Assembly (NCBI RefSeq): GCF_001317355.1
Contig: NZ_LKET01000028.1
Coordinates: 186,001 to 250,000, forward strand
Direction of reading: 5' to 3'
DNA: 64,000 nt
Source of the DNA: Oxobacter pfennigii
Lineage (GTDB): Bacteria > Bacillota > Clostridia > Clostridiales > Oxobacteraceae
Positions 8,491-16,948 of this stretch are shown in pieces. Under the pieces are notes generated by a model. That model was not told where the DNA came from. It saw nothing but the letters and a program-made list of their open reading frames with translations, and ran no database searches. Every line of letters starts with the position of its first letter. The first letter of the stretch is position 1. Made by a program: the position numbers and the translations under genes.

Positions 8491-8531
8491 CCTCCAATCT
8501 GTTTTGCTGAAAATGCGAAACAGATTGGAGG
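8491..8531 (-). promoter_or_regulatory. Shine-Dalgarno-sequestering hairpin before the sigma-like gene
   Basis: On the minus-strand RNA, CCUCCAAUCUGUUU (8531-8518) pairs perfectly over 14 bp with AAACAGAUUGGAGG (8504-8491), leaving a 13-base loop. The last five bases of the second arm are the GGAGG that would recruit ribosomes for the ATG at 8482. A weaker AAAGGA lies just outside the stem. The structure should repress translation until opened by a protein, an antisense RNA or coupled translation. What opens it is unknown. Confidence 0.75.
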
Positions 8532-8635
8532 GCGGAGAACGACACTGATAAATTGTCAAGTTTTTACATATAAACAAGAAACTTATGACGATAAATATTT
8601 TTAATGGTCGGAGATATAAGAAATTTGTTGAAAAG

Positions 8636-8677
8636 AAAAAGTCAGCATTTTGCCATTGGCAAAATGCTGACTTTTTT
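8636..8677. terminator. Strong bidirectional rho-independent terminator
   Basis: A perfect inverted repeat (GTCAGCATTTTGCC at 8641-8654 and its complement at 8658-8671) with a three-base loop is bounded by five A residues on the left and six T residues on the right. It therefore terminates in both directions. It isolates the sigma-like gene from the riboswitch transcript upstream. The neighbouring 8678-8840 contains only a GGAGGTG followed by a two-codon reading frame (8714), and I see no gene there. Confidence 0.85.
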
Positions 8678-8843
8678 AAATTTTTGATATGAAATTGTGG
8701 AGGTGAAAAACAATATGTACTGATAGCGCCTTCTCTAGTGAAACCTCATAATAGAATAAATTAATTGAAACATAGCATAACCTCTTTCGCCATAGTGCAG
8801 AGTGAAAACCAGCATCCTGATACCTGAAGCATCCCTTGAAAAC

Positions 8844-8884
8844 GGCAAAAGCCTATCCTTCGGATATGAAGGGCAGGCTTTTGC
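8844..8884 (-). terminator. Hairpin at the 3' side of the c-di-GMP riboswitch
   Basis: The arms GCAAAAGCCT (8845-8854) and AGGCTTTTGC (8875-8884) form a 10-bp stem just downstream of the riboswitch aptamer in the minus direction, with CGTTTTC after it. This position suits an expression-platform terminator. The T-run is interrupted, so efficiency is uncertain. Confidence 0.6.
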
Positions 8885-8885
8885 A

Positions 8886-8978
8886 TAACTGTCAGCAGCC
8901 AGACTATCGTAGCATCCTAAGACACCTTAGACCCTCGGCTTTGCGTCCCCGGCTTTAACCGGGTTTGCCCATAGCTAT
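8886..8978 (-). ncRNA. c-di-GMP-I (GEMM) riboswitch aptamer
   Basis: Read on the minus strand, the element starts with GGGCAAACC (8970-8962), followed by a short GC hairpin with the loop UUAAA. It continues with the hallmark GGACGCAAAGCC, then GGGUCUAAGG, the receptor side AGGAUGCUACGAUAG, and closes with CUGGCUGC. These blocks match the class I c-di-GMP aptamer (Vc2 type) in order and spacing, including the conserved G-A-C-G-C-A-A-A-G-C core. It lies 3' of the zinc-ribbon gene at 9021 and points at the sigma-like gene at 8482, but terminators intervene and no adjacent target gene is seen. A c-di-GMP-responsive gene may have been lost. Confidence 0.85.
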
Positions 8979-9020
8979 ATTCATTTTGTTATTCTGTCTT
9001 ATAGTGGTTCTTGTATATTT

Positions 9021-9383
9021 CTAATTTAGTTTTGCGCCGCAGGCTCCGCAAAAGCGAGCGCCGGAAACAACACCGGAGCCGCATTTGGGGCAGAAATTTA
9101 TTTGCGGGTCTACCTGATAGGTGGCAGGTAAATCCTCATCTTCACTGGAGCCTGTCAGAAACAGCCAGTCGATGTCCTCGCCGTCCTCGCATAAGCCGAT
9201 GGCTCCGGCGGGCGAAACCACATAAAAGCTGTCCTCATCGATGGGGTTTTCACTGTCGCTTGTCTCGGCAAGCACCAGCAAGCCTTTTACATCGTATCTA
9301 TCATTGGATGTGGCAAAGTTCCAGCTATTACAGCGTGTTACGGCGCATTCCGCCGCCTTCAGCAATGTGTTGAATTGTTCCAT
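9021..9383 (-). CDS. Zinc-ribbon protein with SMI1-like or unknown N-terminal domain
   Basis: The 120-residue soluble protein begins MEQFNTLLKAAECAV and ends in a double-knuckle zinc ribbon, FCPKCGSGVVSGARFCGACGAK. The acidic middle (LCEDGEDIDWLF, TGSSEDEDLPATYQVDP) has no domain I recognise. The start at 9383 follows GGAGGATCTGTA. It lies 16 bp after the next upstream gene, so it is the distal gene of the 10-22 kb run. The ribbon closely resembles those at 9400, 11805 and 21268, indicating a local family. Confidence 0.8.
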   Translation of the reverse strand: MEQFNTLLKAAECAVTRCNSWNFATSNDRYDVKGLLVLAETSDSENPIDEDSFYVVSPAGAIGLCEDGEDIDWLFLTGSSEDEDLPATYQVDPQINFCPKCGSGVVSGARFCGACGAKLN

Positions 9384-9399
9384 TACAGATCCTCCTTCT

Positions 9400-10740
9400 T
9401 TATTTGAACAGCAGATTATTACACCGCTTGCAGCGATCATTCTGTATGGGATTCATCATGGAACACACGTTGCAGTAGATGATGCGGTCTTTCGATTTAT
9501 CGTATTTCTCGTATGTACCAAACTTCGGATGAAAACGCACCTTGTCGCCTACATCCAGATAGTCATACATATCCCGCCTGCTGTCTTTTTCAACAATAGT
9601 CTTTTTTTTACCCGCATCGGTAGTGATTGCCACCGTGTATTCCGTATAAGTTTTTGACGCATCGTCTTTATGCTCGTACTTCTCTTTGCTGAATTTGTTG
9701 GTGACGATGCCCTCCCACATGGGCAGTTTGGCTCTTCGTAGAGCAAATACATTGATGATCAGCATCACAAGGGCAATACCGACACCTATGACCGCCGATT
9801 CTCCAAAAGGGAAATCATCCATCAGCAGACCAGCGATGGGAAAGCCGATGAGCGGTACGAAAACCAATATCCACATACAGCCGATGGATGATTTTTTGTT
9901 TTTCTGCGCGGCAGCCAGTATCTCCGGCGAATTACACCTGTCGGAAAAGCCGACCAGCCCCGCGCCTCCCTGTGGGGGAGCGGAAGATGCCGCTTGGCTT
10001 ACCTCCATCGGCTCCGGCGTTCTCAAATTCACCGCCTTGCCGCACCCGATGCAAAATTCAGCTCCCTCCGGCAACTCTGCGCCGCAGGCCTTACACACGC
10101 CGGGGGCGTTTGTTTGTGTTTTTGCGCCGCAGCTCGAACAGAAAGCCGCGCCCTCCGGCAACTTGTTTCCGCAGTTAGGACAAAACATATCCGTATCACT
10201 CCTTGCTTCGATTATTTGAGGTTCCCGGCTCGTCGCGGATTTTCCGGCGGGTTTCCTCGCCGCTGCTTTCTTCTTTTTCCCGCGTCTGGCTGTGCGGATG
10301 ACAAGTAGCAGCAAAAGCAGATAACCGATGGGCGCGAGAATATGGTAAATAATTGCCACCTCTCCCATCTCGTCAAATTCGCACAGCGCGGCGGGCTTGT
10401 TGATGTAGGGGAAAAGGTCAAGGTAGCGGATGCGCTCGGAGCGCGTTTCGCCTTCGTCCAAGCTTGGCCACGCCTCGTCGCTTTGGTACATCACATAGCC
10501 CCGATACTCCTTGCCACTTACCACAAACCAATAGCCCTTGGAAATGGTCCGGGAGCGATTTTCCTGTGCGGTCGTATCGTCCCGACGGCTGTCATAGCTG
10601 TCCACCGTACCCATTACGCTGTCGCCCCATATCGCCAGAGCCAGCGTAGATAGGCTCAAATACATGGCAAACAGCAGCACGGCGTAAATCAGGATGAGGA
10701 TGGGGAGGGGGATATTTTTGTCCTTTTTCTTCTTTGCCAT
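9400..10740 (-). CDS. Membrane protein with three zinc ribbons
   Basis: The 446-residue protein has a basic start (MAKKKKDK), a transmembrane helix at about residues 10-32, an exposed segment and a second helix near 120-140 (IYHILAPIGYLLLLLLVI). A cytoplasmic region carries two consecutive zinc ribbons (FCPNCGNKLPEGAAFCSSCG and CKACGAELPEGAEFCIGCG), followed by two further helices (CMWILVFVPLIGFPIAGLL and SAVIGVGIALVMLIINVFAL). A third ribbon closes the protein (YCNVCSMMNPIQNDRCKRC). The start at 10740 has AAAGGAG upstream; earlier in-frame codons extend into the previous gene. Zinc ribbons of this kind usually mediate protein contacts. Function unknown. Confidence 0.8.
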   Translation of the reverse strand: MAKKKKDKNIPLPILILIYAVLLFAMYLSLSTLALAIWGDSVMGTVDSYDSRRDDTTAQENRSRTISKGYWFVVSGKEYRGYVMYQSDEAWPSLDEGETRSERIRYLDLFPYINKPAALCEFDEMGEVAIIYHILAPIGYLLLLLLVIRTARRGKKKKAAARKPAGKSATSREPQIIEARSDTDMFCPNCGNKLPEGAAFCSSCGAKTQTNAPGVCKACGAELPEGAEFCIGCGKAVNLRTPEPMEVSQAASSAPPQGGAGLVGFSDRCNSPEILAAAQKNKKSSIGCMWILVFVPLIGFPIAGLLMDDFPFGESAVIGVGIALVMLIINVFALRRAKLPMWEGIVTNKFSKEKYEHKDDASKTYTEYTVAITTDAGKKKTIVEKDSRRDMYDYLDVGDKVRFHPKFGTYEKYDKSKDRIIYCNVCSMMNPIQNDRCKRCNNLLFK

Positions 10741-10753
10741 CTCGACGCTCCTT

Positions 10754-11137
10754 TCATTGTTGTTCACTATCCTGCTTTTCGCGCCAGCCCACGCCGAACA
10801 GATACAGGATGGTAAGCAGGAAAAGCGGCGGTAATGTGAACGCAGCATAGGAGTAAAGCGGGACGATCAACAGCACTCCCGCCGCTAATTGGATAAGGCC
10901 AAGCGTCCGGCACCAGCGATGTCGGTGGAGCCGCTCTGCAAAGGCCAGGCCCGCGATGGCCGTCACCATAGAAAAGATGTACGCTATTCCAGCCGCGAAG
11001 CAACCCGCTCCGGCGTAGGTGTAGTCCAGTGCCGCATTGTCAATGAGATTCAAGCACCACAGCAGCATGGGCAGGGCGGCAAGTAACATCAGTACGGATG
11101 AAATCCGCAGAAGCACACGTTTCAGTTTGCTATTCAT
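10754..11137 (-). CDS. Small four-helix membrane protein
   Basis: This 127-residue protein is almost entirely hydrophobic, with about four membrane helices (for example VLMLLAALPMLLWCLNLI, GCFAAGIAYIFSMVTAIAGLAF and LIQLAAGVLLIVPLYSYAAF) and short charged loops. No named family is recognised. The chosen ATG at 11137 overlaps the stop of the upstream gene (ATGA) and has AAAGGA before it; an in-frame start at 11179 lacks this. The overlap suggests translational coupling. Confidence 0.75.
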   Translation of the reverse strand: MNSKLKRVLLRISSVLMLLAALPMLLWCLNLIDNAALDYTYAGAGCFAAGIAYIFSMVTAIAGLAFAERLHRHRWCRTLGLIQLAAGVLLIVPLYSYAAFTLPPLFLLTILYLFGVGWREKQDSEQQ

Positions 11138-11757
11138 ATATTTTTTCCTTTCGGGCTGCGGATTATGATGCACTGCCAAACAAAATCGAACTGCTCCGGT
11201 GAGGCGTATATCCTATTTGGCGCAAACCCGCCGCTTAACCGTATCAGATTTTGCTTTTTCACAGCTTTCACCACCCTGACCTGTGCAAACCGTGAGTAAA
11301 AGCCCTGCCCTGCGGCGACAAGTCCCATAGCACCGGAATAGCCGGTGGCTGTACAGACTATCGCCGCACTCACGCCCAACCTCCTTGATTTCTTCTGCTG
11401 TCCCAATGCTTCGGTGTGCAAAATTCCAGCTTCGTCCATTTCAAATTGCATGGTGTATTTACCCTTATAAAGCAGACAAAGAATCAAATAGGAAAGCCCC
11501 ATAATCAGAAGCACCGCAGCCGCCGCAATCAGCAGATATCGCCACAGGAAGCCGATCCCCGACGCAAAGCCGTCCATGCCCATGCGGACAAAGCACACCA
11601 AAAGCCCGAAGGAGGCGGCAACGCCAGACGTTGCCCCCAACGCCGTATACAGCATGATCGGCTGCCGCCACAGGTTCAGCGTATAGCTCCAGCGCAGCTT
11701 GCCGTCCCCGCAGGGAATGACGCCGGGGGGCAGAGTTTCAGCAAGACTCGTCAGCAT
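11134..11757 (-). CDS. Membrane protein with PH-like C-terminal domain
   Basis: The protein of about 207 residues has two helices near the middle of its first half (LYTALGATSGVAASFGLLVCF and YLLIAAAAVLLIMGLSYLILC). A C-terminal region of about 90 residues (MQFEMDEAGILHTEAL, VRVVKAVKKQNLIRL) has a strand-rich profile like bacterial PH-type domains. The organisation resembles the gene at 22288-22797, though the sequences are distant. The ATG at 11757 is chosen over the adjacent TTG at 11760. Function unknown. Confidence 0.7.
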   Translation of the reverse strand: MLTSLAETLPPGVIPCGDGKLRWSYTLNLWRQPIMLYTALGATSGVAASFGLLVCFVRMGMDGFASGIGFLWRYLLIAAAAVLLIMGLSYLILCLLYKGKYTMQFEMDEAGILHTEALGQQKKSRRLGVSAAIVCTATGYSGAMGLVAAGQGFYSRFAQVRVVKAVKKQNLIRLSGGFAPNRIYASPEQFDFVWQCIIIRSPKGKNI

Positions 11758-11804
11758 CAATCAAACACCGTCCTGTCAAAAACATATTGGGCAAGCATTC
11801 CACA

Positions 11805-14135
11805 TTAATTAATCTTTTTTTCATTGTAACTCCAGCTGCCTGCTGGGTTACCGTTTATGGTTTGTGACCCCACGCCTGTCATTGTAATGCCTCCGTTTTC
11901 ACGCGTAAAATACAGCTTATAGATTACCGTAATCTCATCCACGCCCGTTGCATACACCTTTGAATACGTATGTTTTCCATAAGCCATGCCTTTAAGGGGA
12001 TCGTAGGACAATGTAGCCGGCTCATTGAAGCCGTCGGAATCGGATAAAACCAAGCTATCGCCATCCTTTGCGATATAATTATTGATTGTACCTGACGCTG
12101 AAGTTTCATAATTGATGTCATAGGTGCCGATGATTTCATTCAGCGGGAGCCCTTCGCCACTCGCTACCTTAAAGTGTATGTCTTTCGTCTTGTTGGTGGT
12201 GTTTACCACCAGCAGAAGATAGCGGTATTTGTCCTCAAGTGTTTTCCTGAACGCCGGGGCTGAAACGCTCGCGCCTTGCTGGATCGTCGTTTCCTTAGAA
12301 AGCGACTTCAAAAGCACCAGTTCCTCGCCATTTTGGGCGCTAATACTGACGGCGGCATCCTTATTCAGCTTCTCCCGTTCCTTTTCCGTCATATCAAGTG
12401 CAACGACTATCGCGCCATAGGCGGGAACGCTAAGCTCGAATTTCTGTCCATCCTCACTGCTAAGTTTGTCGGCTTTCAGTGAAAGCACCGATGTAAAAAG
12501 TGTTACGGCATAGTTGGGGTCAAGCTTTGAGGAAAAATCCTCTGCGGATTTTCCTGCATTATCCACGATGGTCTGATGGAGGATATAGGGCTTATACGCA
12601 TATTCCGCCCAGACGCTCTCCTCGCCCATTAGGAGCTTTGTGAAGAAATCTATTGCATATTCCGAGGGTGCCCCCACACAGCCGTCTATCCAGCTTTGCC
12701 ATTTGCTCACCTGCAAATAACCGCCGGTGGAATAGAGGTCGATTAGTCCCGACATCTTATCGTTGCCGGAAAGGGCGTCCGCGCCGTCATACCAGCCGTC
12801 CCGGTTCGCCCAGTAAGCGACCAGCGCGCCGCGGGCGTATCCGGCGCTCGCGGAGTCGGAGGCAGGATATATGCCGTCGTAAAGCTCGTATTGACGGGCA
12901 CTGTGATCGCCTGTGCCGCCGAAATATTTTTCGAGAAATACCGCCGTCGCTTCGTCCAGCCAATTGAGGCGTTTATACTGGGTCGTAACATAGCACTCCT
13001 GCACAAAGTGCATAAGCTCATGTGCGAATATGCTCGTGGCCGAATTGAGGTTGAAATTCGTAAACAGCAGGCGGCTGAAATTCATGTAACCGCTGTCAAT
13101 GCCCCACCAGCTTGAAACATATTGCGCGTAGGTGGGTGTGGCGGCGTCGGCGCTTTTTAGCGTTGTTACATGGATATCCATAGGCCATTCGGTGCGCCTC
13201 GACATATCGAAGCCGAACTCCCCGTATTTCGCATAGACCTGCTCCATACGCGAGAGCAGCGCCTCTACGTCGCCCGGCTCCACCGTGGTTGCCATAAACC
13301 GCGAGCGGTCAAAGATGAGATTGAAGCGTTGGCTTTGCGAGGCGCTTACGAGCTTGACCTTGAACTGGATGTCAAAGCGCATTTTGTCGCTGTAGGTCGG
13401 GGAAACGAAGCCCTTGCCCTTCAAGTAGACGTTGCCGGACAGCTCGCGGTAGCCTGAGGGGGTTATCTTCGCGGTCAGCTCTCCGCCCTGCTCCGAGGCC
13501 TCGATATGGTCGTAAACCATGACCTTCTCGCCCGTCTCGTCCTGCATGGAAAAACCGATATCGAGATACAAACGCTCATTTTCCGCAAGGGTCAGATCAT
13601 CCGGCATTGGCGCGGACAGCGTCACTTCGCCCTCGGGTATGTCCGCAAACGCCAGCTCATAACCGACGGAGACAGCCCCCTCATCTAAGTCGATAGGGGC
13701 GGTTTTGGCATTTTCAAGCGTCGCCCCGCCGTATGCGCCGCCGAAATACACGCTCATTCCAGAAAGCTCCGCCACGCCGTTTTCGACGCGGATGTCGCCA
13801 AGTTTTTGCGGTCTGTCCTTCACCATAAACCCCGGCCAGCCGTAGAGAGCCACCGCCGCGATCTGTATGACAAGTAGCACGGAAAGCACGATGCACAGCG
13901 CATTGCGCCCGCTGTTTCTTTTCGGTGCTGCGGCACTTTTTCTTTTTGGCGTCGCAACGGGCGGAGTATATTCTTGAGGCTGCACCTCGGTTTTAGCCTG
14001 CGTCTGCGGCACAGGTTTCGGCTGTGCTGCGGGAACAGGATTCGTAGGCACGTCAAGCACCGTAGCGCCGCATTTGGCGCAGAAGCGAGCGCCGGTATGA
14101 AGTTCATTGCCGCAATTCGTACAATATTTCCCCAT
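11805..14135 (-). CDS. Membrane-anchored HExxH metallopeptidase with N-terminal zinc ribbon
   Basis: The 776-residue protein starts with a cytoplasmic zinc ribbon (YCTNCGNELHTGARFCAKCGA), a Pro/Gln/Lys linker and one transmembrane helix at about residues 70-92. The large external part contains FAHELMHFVQECY at about residues 365-377, the zinc-binding HExxH motif. About 20 residues later comes NWLDEATAVFLE, whose glutamate suits the third ligand of a gluzincin-type peptidase. The last ~110 residues (IIGTYDINY..LSYDPLKGMA) form a lipocalin-like module shared with the lipoprotein at 17554. GGAGGTG precedes the ATG. Probable surface protease; substrate unknown. Confidence 0.8.
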   Translation of the reverse strand: MGKYCTNCGNELHTGARFCAKCGATVLDVPTNPVPAAQPKPVPQTQAKTEVQPQEYTPPVATPKRKSAAAPKRNSGRNALCIVLSVLLVIQIAAVALYGWPGFMVKDRPQKLGDIRVENGVAELSGMSVYFGGAYGGATLENAKTAPIDLDEGAVSVGYELAFADIPEGEVTLSAPMPDDLTLAENERLYLDIGFSMQDETGEKVMVYDHIEASEQGGELTAKITPSGYRELSGNVYLKGKGFVSPTYSDKMRFDIQFKVKLVSASQSQRFNLIFDRSRFMATTVEPGDVEALLSRMEQVYAKYGEFGFDMSRRTEWPMDIHVTTLKSADAATPTYAQYVSSWWGIDSGYMNFSRLLFTNFNLNSATSIFAHELMHFVQECYVTTQYKRLNWLDEATAVFLEKYFGGTGDHSARQYELYDGIYPASDSASAGYARGALVAYWANRDGWYDGADALSGNDKMSGLIDLYSTGGYLQVSKWQSWIDGCVGAPSEYAIDFFTKLLMGEESVWAEYAYKPYILHQTIVDNAGKSAEDFSSKLDPNYAVTLFTSVLSLKADKLSSEDGQKFELSVPAYGAIVVALDMTEKEREKLNKDAAVSISAQNGEELVLLKSLSKETTIQQGASVSAPAFRKTLEDKYRYLLLVVNTTNKTKDIHFKVASGEGLPLNEIIGTYDINYETSASGTINNYIAKDGDSLVLSDSDGFNEPATLSYDPLKGMAYGKHTYSKVYATGVDEITVIYKLYFTRENGGITMTGVGSQTINGNPAGSWSYNEKKIN

Positions 14136-14147
14136 ATCTGCACCTCC

Positions 14148-14852
14148 TTATGGCCGCACCAGCGCAACAAGCGCCGGTGTCCCGTCGGGCGTATCCATCG
14201 TACCGACGGCGTATTGCTTCCCATTAAGCTCGTAGAACTGCGTCAGGTGTATGGTTCCCGCACCGGACGCCCACAGACCGCCGTTTTCCCACTTGCCCAG
14301 AAATACGCCGTCCTCCATATCCGTTTCGTCGAAGCGTTCTCCCTCGTTTGCCCAAAAAATCTGATACCAGTCGAGGGTGAGGCTCAGGCTCTCCGCCGCA
14401 CCTGTAAGGGCGACATTGAGAAACTCCATAGCGCCCGAGTCGTATTCGTTATTGGGGTCGTAAATAATCAGTGCTTTCCAGCTCCCAGTCAGCGGGCCGA
14501 TATTGTCTATGATATTCGCATCGGATGGAACTCCGTCATAAACCACGTCCTCTGTGTACCAGAGAAAGTCCTCCAAATCGGGGCGTTCCTCCGTGGATAA
14601 GCTCACGCCTGTCACCTCCGGCGCGGGAATACTGCCGCTTTCCGTGGCCGCAGGCGGGGTTTCTTTCTCCGATGCCGGTGTAACGAGCGCTGTTTGCTCC
14701 GTCCTCGGCGCAGGAGATTCCTTTACTGCTGCTGACGGCAAATTGGGCGGTATAGTGAGAACGCCTATCACAAGCATCAGCAGATTGGCCGCAATCAGTA
14801 TTGCGGGCAAGATTTTATTGCCTCTGCCCGCAGATGGAATATTATCTCTCAT
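14148..14852 (-). CDS. Single-pass exported protein of unknown function
   Basis: The 234-residue protein has a basic N-terminus, a transmembrane helix (ILPAILIAANLLMLVIGVLT, about residues 15-34) and a long Pro/Ala/Glu-rich linker. The C-terminal domain of about 130 residues begins GPLTGSWKALIIYDP. The T-G-S-W opening resembles the lipocalin-like G-T-Y opening of the neighbouring modules, but similarity is weak. The start at 14852 follows CTGGAGGC; an in-frame extension to 14963 overlaps the upstream gene and lacks support. It is 12 bp from the metallopeptidase gene, so probably in one operon. Confidence 0.75.
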   Translation of the reverse strand: MRDNIPSAGRGNKILPAILIAANLLMLVIGVLTIPPNLPSAAVKESPAPRTEQTALVTPASEKETPPAATESGSIPAPEVTGVSLSTEERPDLEDFLWYTEDVVYDGVPSDANIIDNIGPLTGSWKALIIYDPNNEYDSGAMEFLNVALTGAAESLSLTLDWYQIFWANEGERFDETDMEDGVFLGKWENGGLWASGAGTIHLTQFYELNGKQYAVGTMDTPDGTPALVALVRP

Positions 14853-14935
14853 GGATATGCCTCCAGTTTGTTTGATCCGATTATTGTGCGCTGTTTTCTC
14901 ATGTTGGCCGACATATCTTGTGCTTGGGGTCGTTT

Positions 14936-16927
14936 TTACCTCTGACAGGTAATCACGCCCCACTCTTTATCGTTGTGGTCTCGCATTGAGGCGCTGAACG
15001 ATGTTCCGTCAGCGGAGAATACAAATTTTGCTCCCGCAATATTTGCCTCGCCTGTCGACCACCGCACAAAATAGCTGCCGTTGATGTAGGTGCTCTGGGT
15101 TTCATTATTTGAGCAGACAATTTTATAGTAAGAGCCGTCGCCAAAATCCTTTTCAAATGTGACTACAGTTGTCACATCAATATCCTTACCTGTTTCCGTA
15201 ACATTCATGACCCCTGTATATGTTCCGGAATAGTCCACTTTATTTGTTTTTGTATTTAAAATGACCTCCATTTCGGTTTTTACAAAGGGTTTGAGCTTGG
15301 CACTCAAGGCAACCTTACCCTCTTCCAAGTCCTTTTCTGTTTTATAAAATTCCACCTTCATAGGGAATCTCGCCGTTTCATGGGCACCCAGAGTGAACTT
15401 CATCTGTCCGTTTGCTTCGCCGTCAAGGCGGATGGTCCACTCTTTTGCCGTGGTTCTATCGGAAAGCGGGGCCAGTTTGACATATGCGTTGGCCCATTTT
15501 GCCTTCTCAGTGTCATAATCCTCCCTGAAGTTCAAGGTGTATACCCTATTTAGCAGTGCGGCAAGTTCTTTATACTCCTTTTCCCGCTGAGTTAGGGCAT
15601 CAAAATACATATCCCGGCTCAGAGACTGGAACATAACCTGAAGGTAATCATAGATCTCAGCTTTGTAATTGCTTGATATTTTATTGCGGTCGCTCTCCGA
15701 CGGCCACGGATACTTGGACAGCTTGCCGTTCTTTTCATATGCGTCTATCCATGAATCCCAGTCGCTTGCTGCAACCTCCCAGTATTTGTTTACATAGTTG
15801 TCAATCTCGCTCTGCATTTTGTCGAGAGCTGTCTGCGGAGCGGATTTGTTTTCTTTGTATATCTTCTTGAATAAATCGTACCAATCCTTGACACGGCGAT
15901 TGTTTTCGGGTCTTGCGTAATAGGCGTCGTACATATTTTTTGTGCTTTCATACTTGGTGTCGATGGCGAAATTTATCACATCGGTAAGCGCGATGTCGAT
16001 CACTCCAACGCCCACATAGGCCACCTGAAATGAATCCAACAGATATTTTTTTGACGACGCCAAGTTCAGCCCCAGATTCAACACGGTTTTCATTCCGCTA
16101 ATCGACGTTTCTTTGCTTGTCAGCCCGTTGCTGTATGCGTCATACGCGAACTGGGTGCAGGAGGTCGCGATGCCCAAAACCGTCAACGCGTTGCCGAACG
16201 GTTCGGTGATCATATCGTCGTATGCGCCTCCAAGCGATACGAGAGTGGGGATATTTGTTTCAGCGAACATCGGCAGTGAGCTGTTTGCATTTAAAAACGC
16301 TGATATAACATCCTCTTGCCACGACACACCCTGCTCGGCGTAGGTTTTGAGCAGCTGCTCCGCTTGCTTTGTCGTCATGTGAGCGGCGTAGGCGTTGACA
16401 TCGTAAATGTATTCGCTTCGTTTTCCTTCGTTCCTGACCTTAAACACGCTATAGGTGGAGAGGTGGTCAGTGAAAATATGCACCTTGTTGGCTTCGGCGT
16501 TTACTGTATAAAAGACGTCCTCCCATTGCTTTGTTTCCTCGTTTAGATATTTGCCGCAGACCGACAGAATTTCCTCGTCGGCTTCAAGCCCCGCATCGTC
16601 ATAGGGTATGGTCAGCTCGACAACTCCCTCCGGCTGACCGGAGGACAGCTTGAAATCGTAGGCGTAGATTTCAACATCGCTGTCTATTGACGCGGGCGAT
16701 ACCTTTTGTATGGTGAGTTCCTCGCCAGCCTCCAGCAGACAGCCAAAGTCTATCGCCGCACCGTCCTCTGAGGCCAATGCCGTCTGTCCGTCCTCCACCG
16801 TAAAGGTTTCGGATTTCTGTGTGCCGGGAGTCTTAGCCTGATTACCAGAGCCGCAGCCGGAAAGCCCCGCCATTAAGGACAACAGCATAGCGACTGCAAG
16901 CAAAAAGGATAGTATTTTTCGTTTCAT
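14936..16927 (-). CDS. Large lipoprotein of unknown function
   Basis: The 663-residue protein carries a lipoprotein signal (MKRKILSFLLAVAMLLSLMAG with lipobox L-S-G-C). Residues about 40-165 are a beta-rich domain (TIQKVSPASIDSD, VVELTIPYDD) resembling ZU5-like segments. Residues 170-500 are mostly helical (AYAAHMTTKQAEQLLKTYAEQ, YDAYYARPENNRRVKDWYDLF). The last ~90 residues (DYSGTYTGVMNVTETG) look like another lipocalin-type G-T-Y module. GGAGGC lies upstream. It probably sits on the outer face of the membrane; no enzymatic motif is seen. Confidence 0.78.
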   Translation of the reverse strand: MKRKILSFLLAVAMLLSLMAGLSGCGSGNQAKTPGTQKSETFTVEDGQTALASEDGAAIDFGCLLEAGEELTIQKVSPASIDSDVEIYAYDFKLSSGQPEGVVELTIPYDDAGLEADEEILSVCGKYLNEETKQWEDVFYTVNAEANKVHIFTDHLSTYSVFKVRNEGKRSEYIYDVNAYAAHMTTKQAEQLLKTYAEQGVSWQEDVISAFLNANSSLPMFAETNIPTLVSLGGAYDDMITEPFGNALTVLGIATSCTQFAYDAYSNGLTSKETSISGMKTVLNLGLNLASSKKYLLDSFQVAYVGVGVIDIALTDVINFAIDTKYESTKNMYDAYYARPENNRRVKDWYDLFKKIYKENKSAPQTALDKMQSEIDNYVNKYWEVAASDWDSWIDAYEKNGKLSKYPWPSESDRNKISSNYKAEIYDYLQVMFQSLSRDMYFDALTQREKEYKELAALLNRVYTLNFREDYDTEKAKWANAYVKLAPLSDRTTAKEWTIRLDGEANGQMKFTLGAHETARFPMKVEFYKTEKDLEEGKVALSAKLKPFVKTEMEVILNTKTNKVDYSGTYTGVMNVTETGKDIDVTTVVTFEKDFGDGSYYKIVCSNNETQSTYINGSYFVRWSTGEANIAGAKFVFSADGTSFSASMRDHNDKEWGVITCQR

Positions 16928-16948
16928 TATATAAAGCCTCCTTCAAAT

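Noticed and set aside
8699-8722. GGAGGTG followed by an ATG on the plus strand
   Set aside because: The frame closes after two codons (ATG TAC TGA); it may be a remnant but is not a gene.
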